A DNA stretch of 64,000 nucleotides from Tupaia tana (taxonomy: Eukaryota; Chordata; Mammalia; Scandentia; Tupaiidae), in NCBI GenBank assembly GCA_026018925.1, contig JAKSZU010000009.1, positions 81,993,090-82,057,089 of the forward strand, in the 5' to 3' direction. The notes below the pieces were generated by a model that saw only the letters and a program-made list of their open reading frames with translations, was not told the origin of the DNA and did not search any database. Positions 10,515 to 22,120 of this stretch are shown here, in pieces; positions within the stretch are counted from its first letter, which is position 1; every line of letters starts with the position of its first letter. The position numbers were made by a program, and so were the translations under genes.

Positions 10515-10754
10515 AAAATTTGCTAAAGGGCATGTACACTTGTTGGGGAGATAGGGTTGGTGGAGTGAGAAAGCACCACCCCTGGGGGGATGGCCTTGCT
10601 GCAACCCCTTTTCTTCCATTCCCATTTTGGGATTTTGGGCACACATGCACATGTGCCCAGTGTATATTTAAAGCCACTGAATCCAGGACTTGAACCACAT
10701 GGTCGGTTTCGTGGAATCTAGTCATCTTAAGCACCACACTACTGGTTTGTCCCA
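10515..10754 (-). mobile_element. SINE type A, diverged
   Basis: Keeps the CCCCTGGGGGGATGGCC palindrome, the GGGATTTTGGGCACACATGC stretch and the tRNA head complement, but with many changes. Confidence 0.75.
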
Positions 10755-11424
10755 TAGACTGTATTTATATCAATCAAACACCCCTCCTTTTTTGTATTAT
10801 TTATTGGAAGAGATTCAGCATACAGTTTTTTTCTTTGTAATAGGATTCTTCGAGATTATTGAGATCGTTGTTCTTAATGATTAATTACACTACTTCCATA
10901 TGTTTTTCTCTCCACCTAATTGCCTCCTTCATATTTTCCTGTCCACACCATCATCCTCTATCACATTTTCATTCAACATTCTTCTCAGACCCTTGTACTT
11001 TTTTAAAGATAAATTTTACTGCTCACCTATGTATCCTCTTATATCTTGCCTGACGGGGGCTCCATCAGTCCTCCTCAAACACTCAGTCCTCTTAATAACC
11101 TGATTTGTCTCAGACCCCAGTATTTTTTGCCCTCTTCTCTCAGCAGTGCTGCACTCTCAGGCTCTTTTCATGTATCATGTATTCTAACAGCTGGGGACTA
11201 AGTTTAACTAAGGGGAGTGTGGTGCTGCTGGAAGGGACTGAGGGAACTCAGGTCTGGCTATGCCTCTTGTCAGCAGTGCTAGATCTAACCAGATACCACC
11301 AATTCAACACTCTCTTGTTTAAAGTTTACGCAGAGGTGAATAACAGCTTGAGAACTTTCTGATATAATCTAGAGGAAAGAACATAGGAGTGGCCTTAATT
11401 TCTTAAATCCTTTTTTTCCCACAA
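10755..11424. other. No feature recognised
   Basis: Pyrimidine-rich sequence (10900-11100) of retroelement character but unassigned. Overlapping ORFs of 64-85 codons have no recognisable features. Confidence 0.35.
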
Positions 11425-11515
11425 GCCTCAATTCAACAACTGAGTTTATATATGGCTTCAGGCAAATCACTTTCCTTTCTGTACCTCAATTTCCCCCTCA
11501 GATGTTCACATTATT
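11425..11515 (+). mobile_element. MIR fragment
   Basis: TGGCTTCAGGCAAATCACTT and TACCTCAATTTCCCCCTCAG match the MIR core region. Confidence 0.5.
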
Positions 11516-12694
11516 TTTTAAAAAATGGAGTCAATTTGACCTTGTGTCAAACTGGCTCTTCTACAAGCTGTGTGATCTTGAGCTCGTATATTATATGACT
11601 GGATATTGACAACAAAAAGCAGGGCCCAGGGGTACTGGAACTGAAGCAAGGCCTTGGGGTTAAATGTAGGCTAGTTGAAAGAGAGAGAGAGAGAGAGAAA
11701 CCTGGGACAAACTTCTCCAAAAAATATGTAATAAGATGGCAATAGATTTGGAGATTTGGGAGAATAGAGGCTGGGGGATGGTGATAGACTAGGGCAAATT
11801 GGCACAAAACCCAAATTTTCTTACTTTGCAGTGCAGTTCTGCCCTACAATAGCACTATTGTTCAGACCTTTGCAATGTCTCACTGGACCTCTTATTGTTA
11901 TCTGCCCAGCCAAACCACCCATCAGCATTTCAATTCTTTCTGCATATAACTTCTTGTGTGTTTTTGTTTTAGACTTTCTTTGCTTAGGGTAACAACTTTA
12001 TTTCAATTATATGTACCTATTCCCTCTACTCAGCCCTCACAACTGTATCTAGTTATATAAATTGTAACTCAATAAATATTTACTTAAACAAATTTAATGC
12101 TTTAAAAATCTTCTCTCTCCAGATGAGTGTGGATGCTAGAGACTGTGAGTGGGGGAAGTGGTTGATAGAGAGTGGGTGGTGGAGGATGGGTATGAGGAAA
12201 AACTTTGAGGGGGCAGTAATGTCCACTTAAAAGTGTTATTTGTCTGCTAAACTACTTTGCAGATTGCTTCCTAAATGTTTTACCTAAATATGAAAGTTCA
12301 AGTGCAATAACATTTGAAGACTTTAAATGAGTATATCTTGTTTCTAATAAAAAAATTAAATCTGCTTTCTCTAAACCTAGTTATTTTTGTTCTTTTTATT
12401 CTAAGTAATAAAAAAGGATCTTGAGTTATAAGACTTAGGAAAACACTATCTGGCAGTATTCCTAAATAATAGTTCTATGACTATTTTCTAGCTTTAACTT
12501 GATTTTGATCCCTCTTCAAACCTGAAAATTCCTTAATATACTGAAGGCAGTTAAGAGAAGAATTGGAAACCAACTGTAACTGATTCTATTGAGTATAACA
12601 ATGTCTATTCAGATTAGAATGAAGATATACCTACAATGATATATTTTCATCAGTTTTATATATTGCCCTTTTTTTAAAGGAATATTACATATTT
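11516..12694. other. No clear feature
   Basis: A (GA)9-type run at 11680. The AACTCAATAAATATTTACTTAA near 12065 resembles an L2 or MIR 3' end, unconfirmed. No ORF supported. Confidence 0.35.
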
Positions 12695-12696
12695 TA

Positions 12697-12773
12697 TTGG
12701 GTTGTCAGAAAAGTCATTTTGCATTTTTTCTGTTTACTATGAAAAATGTGTCATGACTTTTGCAACTACCCAA
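12697..12773. mobile_element. mariner-type MITE (MADE1-like architecture)
   Basis: 77 bp with terminal inverted repeats TTGGGTTGTCAGAAAAGTCAT and ATGACTTTTGCAACTACCCAA, flanked by TA on both sides (12695-12696, 12774-12775). Nearly the whole element is palindromic around 12735. No transposase is present. Confidence 0.88.
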
Positions 12774-12829
12774 TATTATGCTCTTTGCTTCATAAATAAT
12801 ATTTTTCTGAAACTTTTTTTTAACTTAAT

Positions 12830-12953
12830 TTACATTTATTCCCTAAGCATCTTCACAGCATACAAAATGTGATTTCCCATCCAGAATATACTGCATGGTG
12901 GCTTAATCATGCATGTTATTGTCAAAAATTTTCCATTTCTAGTTTCATATATA

Positions 12954-13002
<49 letters not shown>

Positions 13003-14440
13003 TTTTACCCCTATTTCTGATCCTCTGTCCTTTCCCACCCTCATCTCACACTATCTCTGGTGTCTACAGTTATCTTCAATTCCTTTTCCCCACACATTGT
13101 ATTGATCACACAATTTCTTAAATAATCTAACTAATTTCAATAGAAATTTCAGCTGGTAATTTCAAGAAAAGCAGTTTTAGCTTAAATCAAAGAAATACTA
13201 AGGAATTTAACTTAAAACTTAAAGCTAGGAAAAAGGATAGGATTCTGTTCAAAAGGTAGGGACATAAACCTGTCGACATCTCAAGACAGGACACAAATCC
13301 TTAAAAACAGACAACAAAGCCTAGAAGAAAATTAGCAATATTTTAGTCAAAAGTCATAAAATTCTATTTCACCAATTCAGTCTCATGTACTTTATCTTCT
13401 GTTGTGGTTCTATTTTTCTGATTAAATTCTGGGATATAATATTCAACTCCAGCCTTTTCCCTATGATTAAGTTGGCCATTTTCTTAGTTTTTGAACTCTT
13501 ATTTCTGTGTGACTATATTTAATTTTCCTGTTATAGCACTCCCTTGAGAACTTCTTGGAGATCTGGTCTGGTGCTGGTAAATTCTTTCAGGTTTTGTTTA
13601 TTTGAGAATGTTCTTGTCTTTTCTTCTCACTTAAAGGATAGTCTTGTCGGGTACAGTATTCATGGTTGAAATTGCTTTTCCCTTAACACTTTGAATGTAT
13701 TTTCCCATTCTTTCCTCCCTCGCGTTGTTTCCGATCAGACATCTGCTGTTACTCCGATGGGATATCCTTTATAGGTAACTTGATTTTTTTCTCTTGCCAA
13801 TGTTAGTATCTTGTCTTTGTGGTTTTGGTCAATCTGGCTATAATGTGTATTGGGGAAGATCTTCTTGGGTTGATTCTATTTGAGGTCCTTTATATTTCTT
13901 GGAATTGGATCTTTGAGTGCCTCTCTAGGTTTGGAAATTTTTCTTTCAGGATTTCGTGGAATAGATGATCAATGCCTTTATGAGTCTCTTTGCCTTCTGG
14001 GATACCAATTATCTGGATGTTTGGATGTTTGATGGTATCTAGTATTTTTCATATATTATTCTCATTTTTTGGGAGGCATTTTCTCAGTCTTTGTAGTGGA
14101 TTTTTCTAGGCCATCAATTTTCTCTTCTATGTCTGAGATTCTATTTTCTCTATGATCTAGTCTGCTTTTAATACTTGCAGGGGAGATTTTGATTTCCTGT
14201 ATTATAGCCTACATCTCTAACAGGTCAATTTGACTCTCTTTTAAAGTGTATAATTCCTCTTTTAGATCTTTCAAGAATTTCCTTACCTCCTGGAACTCGT
14301 CAGCTCCTTTCTCTTCTGCAGTTCATTGTCCGTCTTCTCTTTCTTCCCACTCACATTTATTGGACCTCTACAAAGCAGATATGGTTATTTCAAGCTGACA
14401 GGCTGAAAGCATTCTAGGGTCCTACCCATACTACATGTTT
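12830..14440 (-). mobile_element. L1 fragment: 3'UTR and ORF1, most of ORF2 missing
   Basis: 12878-13090 is the reverse complement of the same L1 3'UTR seen at 56085-56325 (CCATCCARAATA..CT and ATCTCTGGTGTCTAC motifs). 13400-14350 reads as reverse-complemented L1 ORF1 with stops. 13100-13380 is unassigned. Confidence 0.65.
12962..12998. repeat. (TA)n microsatellite
   Basis: Near-perfect alternating TA of about 37 bases inside the L1 3'UTR remnant. Confidence 0.95.
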
Positions 14441-14894
14441 GCCTCAACCAGTATCTCAAGGGAAACAGTAGTACACATTATCCTTAAACTTTTACTCCAG
14501 AGTAGAGCAAACAGAATTTTGTTGTTGACAGTTGATAGCATTTCCTAATATGGAAAGAAGTGAAAATTTCATCTGTGGCCACCACAATATACTTAATGAA
14601 GAATTGCATTGTGTACGAAAAAAAAAAAACAAACAAACGAACAAAACAAATGAATCCTAATAAGAATAATGAGCACCGTGACATTATAACTTGTCCTTTT
14701 GTTACCTTCTGCTTTTCTCTCCGAAGTACCCTTGAGAACCAACAGTTTAAAATTATAATAAAGGCCAGCAGTCTGAGCACCCACCAAAGGTGGAAAAGTG
14801 GGTATAGAGTTCTTTGAGTGCTTCTTTCCAAAGAATTGGCATTGTTTGATCAATCTGGTGGTTCACTGGAAGTACCCTGCCCCAACCTTGGAAG
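14441..14894. other. Unassigned, with overlapping ORFs on the minus strand
   Basis: Two minus-strand ORFs (115 and 86 codons, 14484-14831 and 14593-14853) overlap in different frames. The 86-codon one has mixed hydrophobic and basic composition and ends in Phe-rich residues from an A/T run. It could be a decayed retrocopy; no family recognised. Confidence 0.25.
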
Positions 14895-15130
14895 GTTGTC
14901 TATATTGGAACCCTCCTACATTGCTGGTAGCAATGTAGAATTGTGTGATCACTTTTAAAAACAGGTAAAAATGCCTTCCAAATGTTAAACATAAAGTTAT
15001 TATGTGACTCAGCAACTCTACTCCTAAGTATATACCTAAAATAATTAAAAACATATGTCCATACAGAGTCATATGTAAATACTCATAACAGCAATATGTG
15101 TAATAGCTCAAAAAAGCAGAAGCAATCTAA
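14895..15130 (+). mobile_element. Old L1 (L1M-type) ORF2 3' fragment
   Basis: Matches the conserved L1 ORF2 end: ACCCTCCTACATTGCTGGTA, GTGACTCAGCAACTCTACTC, CTAAGTGTCCATCAACT. Confidence 0.85.
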
Positions 15131-15339
15131 GTGTCCATCAACTTATAAATAGAAAGTGTTCTTCAGAAAAACCTAGGTATTCACTGATTTTAGAATTCCT
15201 GATTTTTTTTTGTGTAGCTTACCTGAGTTAATACACAAACAATTAGGTATTATATTTCGATTTTTAAGATTTGCCTTCTTTTGTAATTTCTATAGGGTAA
15301 TTCTTTTCCTTTTACTGTAAAAATGTATTTTTTTCATAG

Positions 15340-15580
15340 TTTATTTATTTTTATGCAGTCAACCACTGTATATCATTACAGCTTGTAAAATGAATTTTCT
15401 CAGCATGAATACATTGCATATTAGTCCAGTTAAAGGTATTATCATAAACATTATCATCAACAGATAATTTTCCATTCCATAATTTGTGTCACTTAAATGT
15501 TTGGCTTCTTTCCTTTTCCCCTTGATTTCCTTCCTCTTGGGTAATTTTGTAAAATATTTCTTTCCTCCCAAATTTTTCAT
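15340..15580 (-). mobile_element. L1 3'UTR fragment
   Basis: Shares the CAGTCAACCACTGTATATCA..CAGCTTGTAAAATGAATTTT series and the ATCATCAACAGATAATTTTC motif with the L1 3'UTRs at 25560, 38645 and 44525. Confidence 0.65.
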
Positions 15581-15959
15581 ATATTATTAGCCTAGTGTGC
15601 CTGATCATTTAAACTCCATATGTAAGTTGAAGAGTTATAAAATGTTTATTTTTAATGCATTTATATAATTTCTCTAGTATAATTTAATTAACATGTGCTT
15701 TTCAGGAAAACAATTTAAGTATTTGCTGAATTAGAAATCTTAATCATTATATAGTACTATTAGTATCTAAATTTAAGATGTAAGCAGTAATATCTTAGGC
15801 TACCATACTGTCCTCTAAAAGTATTCAACACCAAAATAAAATGTTTAATATTTTCTATTTCTTTGGTATCATTTTATTATATAGTTTCATTAAGTCTCCA
15901 TTTTTAATACAAACTAGTCAAGTATTTTCATAGCTTTGTCACAAATTTTGATATTTAGC
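15581..15959. other. No feature recognised
   Basis: Very AT-rich; no ORF and no repeat family recognised. Confidence 0.4.
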
Positions 15960-16115
15960 ACATTTCCAAAGAATTGATATATCCTTGGTCCAGTAATTCT
16001 ACTACTAGGTGTTTGTCATAAATATATGTCCATCTAAGTCCACCAGGACACAAAAGGACACAAAGATAGGTAAAGACTATTCATTGCAACCTTGTTTCTA
16101 AGAGTCAACAAAAAA
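15960..16115 (+). mobile_element. Old L1 ORF2 3' fragment
   Basis: CCAGTAATTCTACTACTAGGTG and CATTGCAACCTTGTTTCTAA resemble the ORF2 end. Confidence 0.6.
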
Positions 16116-16324
16116 AATCTAACAGACAATAGAAAAAAATAAACAATACATTTTTAAATGAATTAATTATTTAAAAATTAAGAAAATCATTTTTGTGTTA
16201 TATTACAATGACTTATTTTTATATATATCTATAATATAAAAAATTTAAAACAATTTTAATGGACAAAATCAACTTGTAGAATTAGTATACCTAATTGATT
16301 TTTAACAATGCTGTATATAGATAA

Positions 16325-19300
16325 TTTTATTTATTTATTTTATTATTATCATTTAATTTTTGTTTTCTTTTGTTTTCTTTTTTATTTCATTTTCTTTTAT
16401 ACATTTAATCACATTATTATTATTTGGCTTACAAGGTGGATATTACAACAGGTGAACATTTCTCCCTAGTACAGTTGATAAAACTACAAAATATCTTCAA
16501 CAGATAATACCAAATTTCTGTGTGCCATTAATGCTTTGCCTTCCTATGTTTTTTTTAAATGTCCTTCCTCAGACCCTCCTCCTTCACACTCACTATATCT
16601 GGAATTTGCATCTATATACTATGTTTCTATATGCTTTAGTCAATTACTTTCAGTCACAGAGTGTGGACACTCAGTATATATTAAGTGGGGACATGTAATG
16701 CCTCTCCTTCATAGCCTGGCTTGCTTCGCTCAGCAGTAAATCTTCCATATTCATCCACTTGCTGTCAAAATCCAGAGGTTTTTTTTATGACTGAATAGTA
16801 TTCCAGTGAGTATATGTGCCACAGTTTTTCTATCCAGTCATCTGTTTGTGGGCATTTGGGTTGTTTCCATAACTTAGCAATTGTGAATAATGCAGCAATA
16901 AACATCGATGTGCAAGCACTTTTCTGATTATGTATTCTTCTGTCCTTTGGGTAGATACCAAGGAGTGGTATTGCTGGATCATAAAATAGTTCTATTTGTA
17001 GATTTTTTGAGGAATCTTCAAGTTGTTCTCCACAGTGACTGGACCAATTTACATTCCCACCAGCAGTGTAAGAGAGTTCCCTGTTCATCACCACACCCCT
17101 GCCAGCACTTACCGTTTTTTTTTGTTTTTTATCTTAGTCATTCTGACTGGGGCTGTTTTGATCTGCATTTCCCTTACAATCAGGGATGTTGAGCATATTT
17201 TCATATGCATTTTAATTATTCATATGTCATCTTTAGAGAGTGGTTTTTTCAACTCATTCCCCATCTTTTAATAGGATTGATCATCTTTTTTTTCAAAACA
17301 GCTGCTTGAGTTCTTTGTGAATTCTGGTTATGAGTCCCTTATCTGATGCATAGTTTACAAAAATATTTTCCCATTCTGAGGGCTGTCGATTCATACTAAT
17401 TACTGTGTCCTTTGCCATGCAGAAACTTCTTAGTCTGATGTAGTCCTACTTGTCTATTTTGGGGATTATCGACTGTGCTTTGGGGGTCTTATTTAGGAAG
17501 TCTTTCTCTACTCCAATGTCTCCCAGAGTTTCCCTGGTGTTTTCTAGGAGCAGTTTCATAGTTTGAGATCTTAGATTTAGATCTTTGATTCAGCTTGACT
17601 TGATTTTTGTCAAAGGTGAGAGGTAGGAGTTCAGATTCATCTTTCTGCAGATGGAAATCCAGTTTTTTCCAGCACCATTTGCTGAAGAGGGTTTCCTTTG
17701 CCCACTGGATTGTCTGGTACCCCTTGTCAAAAATGAGTTTACTGTATGTTTGAGAATTTATTTCTGGGGACTCTATTCTGTTCCATTGGTCCACATGTCT
17801 GTTTCTGTGCCAGTACCACACTGTTTTGATTACCACAGCTTTGTAGTATATTTTGAGACAGGGAGTGAGATGCCGCCCACTCCACTCTTCTTGTGTAGAA
17901 TTACTTTGGCAATACAGGGTCTTTTATGATTCCAGACAAACTTTATGATTGTCTTTCCTAGATCTGTGAAGAATGTGTCTGATACTTTGATTGGCATTGC
18001 ATTAAATATGTAGATTAATTTGGGTAGAATTGCCCTTTGGATTATATTAATTCGTCCAATCCAGGAACTTGGGATAACCTTCCACTTTATTGTATCATTT
18101 TCAATTTCTTTTTTTATCTTCTCGTAGTTTTCCTTGTGGAGGTCTTTAACTTCTTTGGTTAGATTTATCCCTAAGTATCTTATGCTTTTTGTGGCTATGT
18201 TAATTGGAATAACTTTTTTTCAGTTCTATCTCAGTCTGCCTGTTGTTTGTATATAGAAATGATATAGATTCATGGATATTAATTTTGTATTCTTCAGCTT
18301 TGCTGTATTCATTTATTACTTCCAGAATTTTTTTCATGGAAACCATTGGGTGTTCTATGTATAAAATCATGTCATCTGCAAATAGAGTTTCACCTCTTCT
18401 TTTCCTATTTGAATGTCTTTTATTTTTTTCTCTTTTCTGATTGCATTGGTGAGAACTTCCAGTACTATATTGAAGAGGAGTGGAGAAAGTGGACATCCTT
18501 GTCTTGTATGCGTTTTTAGTGGAAAAGCTTTCAGCTTTTCTCCATTGAGGATGATGTTTACTATGGGTTTTTCATAGATAGCTTTTATTGTGTTGAGAAA
18601 GGACCCTTCTATGCCAATTTTGCTGAAGGTCTTGATCATGAAGGGATGTTATATCTTATCGAATGCTTTTTCTGCATCAATCGGTATGACCATATGGTTT
18701 TTATCTTTCTTCCTTTTAATATGGTGTATTACATTTATGGTTTTGCATATGTTGAACCAACCTAGAATAGGTTCCTAGAATAAAGCCTACCTGATCATGA
18801 TGTATAATCTTTTTCTAAGTTGTTGGATACGATTTGCTAGTATCTTGTTGAGAATCTTTGCATCTGTATTCATAAGAGATATTGGTCTACAGTTTTCCTT
18901 CCTTGTCCTGTCCTTATCTGTTTTAGGGATAAGGGTGATAGAGGCTTCATAGGATGAATTAGGGAGAGATTCACCCTTTTGGACCTTTAGAAATAACACA
19001 AGCAAAATAGGGGTTAACTCTTCTTTGAAAGTTTTGTAGAATTCAGAGCTGAATCCATCAGGGACAAGGGTTTTCTTTGTTGCAAGGTTATTTATTACTG
19101 ATTCAGTCTCCTGGCTTGTTATGGGCCTATGCAGACTTTCTATATCCTCCTTGCTCAATCTGGATGATATGTGACCAGGAATTTGTCCATCTCATCCAGA
19201 TTGCCTTGTTTCTTGGCATATAGATGTTCATAGTATCCTCTAATAATGTTTTGTATTTCTAATATGTCTATTGTTATTTTGCCTGCTTCATTGCAGATCT

Positions 19301-19444
19301 GATTTACCTGGTTCCTTTCTCCCTCCCTAATAAATCTCACTAGTGGTGTATCATTTTTTTGTTTATCTTTTCAAAGAGCCAGCTTTTACTTTCATTTATT
19401 TTCTGTATAGTTCATTTATTTTATATTTCATTTACTTCTGCTCA
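16325..19444 (-). mobile_element. 5'-truncated L1, decayed
   Basis: The 3'UTR lies at about 16325-16770 and the ORF2 remainder to 19444. Minus-strand pieces include ORF2 C-terminal residues (YDPAIPLLGIYPKD) and the reverse-transcriptase FADDMILY box (about 18370). Several frameshifts and stops make it inactive. It is cut at the 5' side within the endonuclease/RT linker, where a SINE abuts. Confidence 0.92.
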
Positions 19445-19670
19445 TTTTTGATATAGCACACATATGCTCACCAGAAAGACACAGAAGGATGGGGTGGGAG
19501 GAGTGAGAAGTCACCCTCCAGGGGGAATGGACACACCACAATCCCTTCTACTCCAGCCTCTTCTAAGGATTTTGGCACACATGCACACATGCCCTGAATG
19601 ATTTTCAAGCTGCTAGATCAGGAACTTGAACAGTGCATCCAGCCATGTGAGATCCAGTATGTTATCATTG
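19445..19670 (-). mobile_element. SINE type A, diverged
   Basis: CTCCAGGGGGAATGG palindrome remnant, the AATCCCTTCTACTCC block and a degraded tRNA head. Confidence 0.7.
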
Positions 19671-19692
19671 TTTTTAAAACTAGATGATATGG

Positions 19693-19946
19693 GGACCAGC
19701 AGATGGCATAATGGTTGCATTGCTGGTCTACCACGTAGTCAACTGCAGTTTGAGTCCCAGACCCAGCAACTTAAAACTTAAAACTCATGTCATGTGCACG
19801 TGTGCATGCCCAAGATCCTGAGAGGAAAATGGAGGAGATGGGCCTGTGGCATGGCCATCCCCCTGGGGGGTAATTTCTCGCTTTCTGTATCTCTGTCTCT
19901 CTCTGGTGAATGCACACACCCTATAGCAAAAATATAACAAAATAAA
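19693..19946 (+). mobile_element. SINE type A
   Basis: Full copy from the GGGACCAGCAG head to an A-rich tail, between perfect duplications AAAACTAGATGATATG (19677-19692 and 19947-19962). Confidence 0.95.
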
Positions 19947-20192
19947 AAAACTAGATGATATGAAATAAGTATCCATAAATTCATGCTTATTTAAATAAGA
20001 TATCTGAGTAAATAAATTAGTACATAAATAAATATATAAATGAGATCAAAGGAAGCAGCTCTTCCTTACAGATGAATTTCAGTGAACAAGAATAGAAGGA
20101 AAGATGGAAATAATTATTATTAGACAAACACTACAATAACTCATAATCATTGTATGCAAGATCCTCAGATGAATAATAAAATTAGTGAATAA

Positions 20193-20480
20193 GGGAACCA
20201 GCAGTTAGCGTAATGGCTATGTTGCTGGACTCCCACGTAGTCGACCACGGTTCACGTACCGGACCTGGTGGCTTAAAACTCACGCCGGGCATGTGTGCGT
20301 GTGTGCCCAAGATCCCGAGAGGAGAATGGAGGAGAAGGGATTGCGGCGTGGCCATCCCCCCTGGGGGGTGATTTCTCGCTTTCTGTCTCTCTGTCTCCCT
20401 CTGTCTGTCTGGTGAGCGCATGAGCCCTGTAGCAAAAACCTCTCCAAAAAAAAAAAAAAAGAAAAAAAAAGAAAAAAAAA
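20193..20480 (+). mobile_element. SINE type A
   Basis: Near-consensus full-length copy with the CATCCCCCCTGGGGGGTGAT palindrome and an A/G tail. Confidence 0.93.
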
Positions 20481-20837
20481 AGACTATACCATAAATAACC
20501 AAGCAAGGATACTTTTCAAAAGTGTCAAGAATGTGAAAAACAAGGAAAGATTAAGGAACTCTCAGACTAAAACAGATCAAGAGTACATGAGAACTAAACA
20601 TAGTTGAAAATCTTGAATTAGATCCCTTGTAAAAGAAATGTGACATTAGTAGAAAAACTGGTGAAATTTTAATGAGATATTCAGATAATAGTAGTTACCA
20701 AAATTCCTGGTTTTTATAATTGTACAATGGTTATGTAAGATGTTTACACTAAGGAAGCTGAATAAAGTATTTATGGAAACTATGTATTATTTCTGAAACT
20801 TTTGTGTAAATATAAAATTATTTCAAAATTAATTTTT
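20481..20837. other. No feature recognised
   Basis: AT-rich, no ORF or repeat family recognised. Confidence 0.4.
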
Positions 20838-21081
20838 AAGAGAGATTTTTGCTGTAGTGCATGTGTGCTTGCCAGAGAGACAGAGAGAGACAGAGACAGA
20901 AAACAAGAAATCACTCCCCAGGGGGGATGGCCACTCCACAATCCCTTCTCCATTCTGCTCTCCAAATTTTCTGCATGCGTGCACATGAGCCAGCATGAGT
21001 TTAAGCCACTGAGTCCAAGACTCAAACCATGTTTGACTATGTGGGAGTTCAGTGATGTAACCATTACACCATCTGCTGGTC
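20838..21081 (-). mobile_element. SINE type A
   Basis: Minus-strand copy; flanks TTCAAAATTAATT (about 20821) and TTCAAAATAAATT (about 21084) look like its target duplication. Confidence 0.85.
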
Positions 21082-21109
21082 CTTCAAAATAAATTAAAAC
21101 AAAACTATG

Positions 21110-21445
21110 AGGCATAGTATAATGTAATATAAACTACATGGTTTGTATTTTCAAGCTAAGATTTCCATAACATAACATCCACCATCTTAAGCATTTTTAT
21201 ATTATACAAATCAGTGGCTTTTCATACACTTACAGTATTAAAAAAATACAACTATCACAACTACTTCTAAAACATTTTTATTACTCCCCAAAGAAACCTA
21301 TATCCATTAAATAGTTACTCTACTTCTTTTAGCCCTTGTAAACTGATAATCTGCTCTATAAATTTATCTAGTCTTTTCATTTCATGTAAATTAAATCATA
21401 TAATACGTGACCTTTTGTGTCTAGTGTCTTTCCCTTAACTTTTAG
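21110..21445 (-). mobile_element. Old L1 3'UTR fragment
   Basis: Resembles the reverse complement of an L1M 3' end (AACATCCACCATCTTAAGCA, CCTATATCCATTAAATAGTTACT, CTTTTCATTTCATG order). Confidence 0.55.
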
Positions 21446-21449
21446 TTAT

Positions 21450-21700
21450 ATACCAAAGAGAATTTGAAATATATATTCACACAAAAACCTGTATACTAAT
21501 GTTCATTAGCAACATTATTCGTAATATCCAAAATGTGGAGACAACCTAGAAATCCATCAACTGATGAATGGATAAGCAAAATGTGTAATAGTCATATAAC
21601 GAGATGTTATTAAGCCATCAAAATAAGTGAAGTACATATTGCAATGTGAGTCAATCTTAGAGACATTATTCTAAGTTTACTTGTATTATCAAAAGCACTA
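21450..21700 (+). mobile_element. Old L1 ORF2 3' fragment
   Basis: AATGTGGAGACAACCTAGAA, TCCATCAACTGATGAATGGA and AAGCCATC blocks of the ORF2 end, in opposite orientation to the adjoining 3'UTR piece. Confidence 0.75.
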
Positions 21701-21796
21701 TACACACACATGCTCCAAGGCTTTGGACAGTAAGAAAAAATAAGTAAATCTACTGAAATCATAGATATGAATGGGAACTTAAAAATAATCTAACCC

Positions 21797-21966
21797 AGGG
21801 CCAGCAGGTGGCATGATGGTTGGGGGCACTGGACTCCCACATGGCCGACCATGGTTCGAGTCCCAGACCTGGTGGCTTGCTTTCTCACTTTCCCTCTCTT
21901 TCTCTCTCTGGTCAAAGAAAAGATAAATAAATAAAGTTAAACAAAATAAAAAATAAAAATAAAATG
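21797..21966 (+). mobile_element. SINE type B
   Basis: Near-consensus type B (GGGCCAGCAGGTGGCATGAT head, GTTCGAGTCC box B, TAAATAAATAAAGTTAAA tail). Flanking AAATAATCTAACCC (21783-21796) and AAATAATTTAACCC (21967-21980) form the duplication. Confidence 0.93.
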
Positions 21967-22044
21967 AAATAATTTAACCCTAGAGTTGGTTAGATTTTTA
22001 TAGGTGGGACAATTGAACAAAAGTAAAACTATGCATAATATGTC

Positions 22045-22065
22045 TGAATGTGTTTGTGTGTGTGC

Positions 22066-22106
<41 letters not shown>
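22045..22106. repeat. (TG)n microsatellite
   Basis: Imperfect then pure TG dinucleotide run. Confidence 0.95.
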
Positions 22107-22107
<1 letters not shown>

Positions 22108-22120
22108 CTTGAATGGGTAC

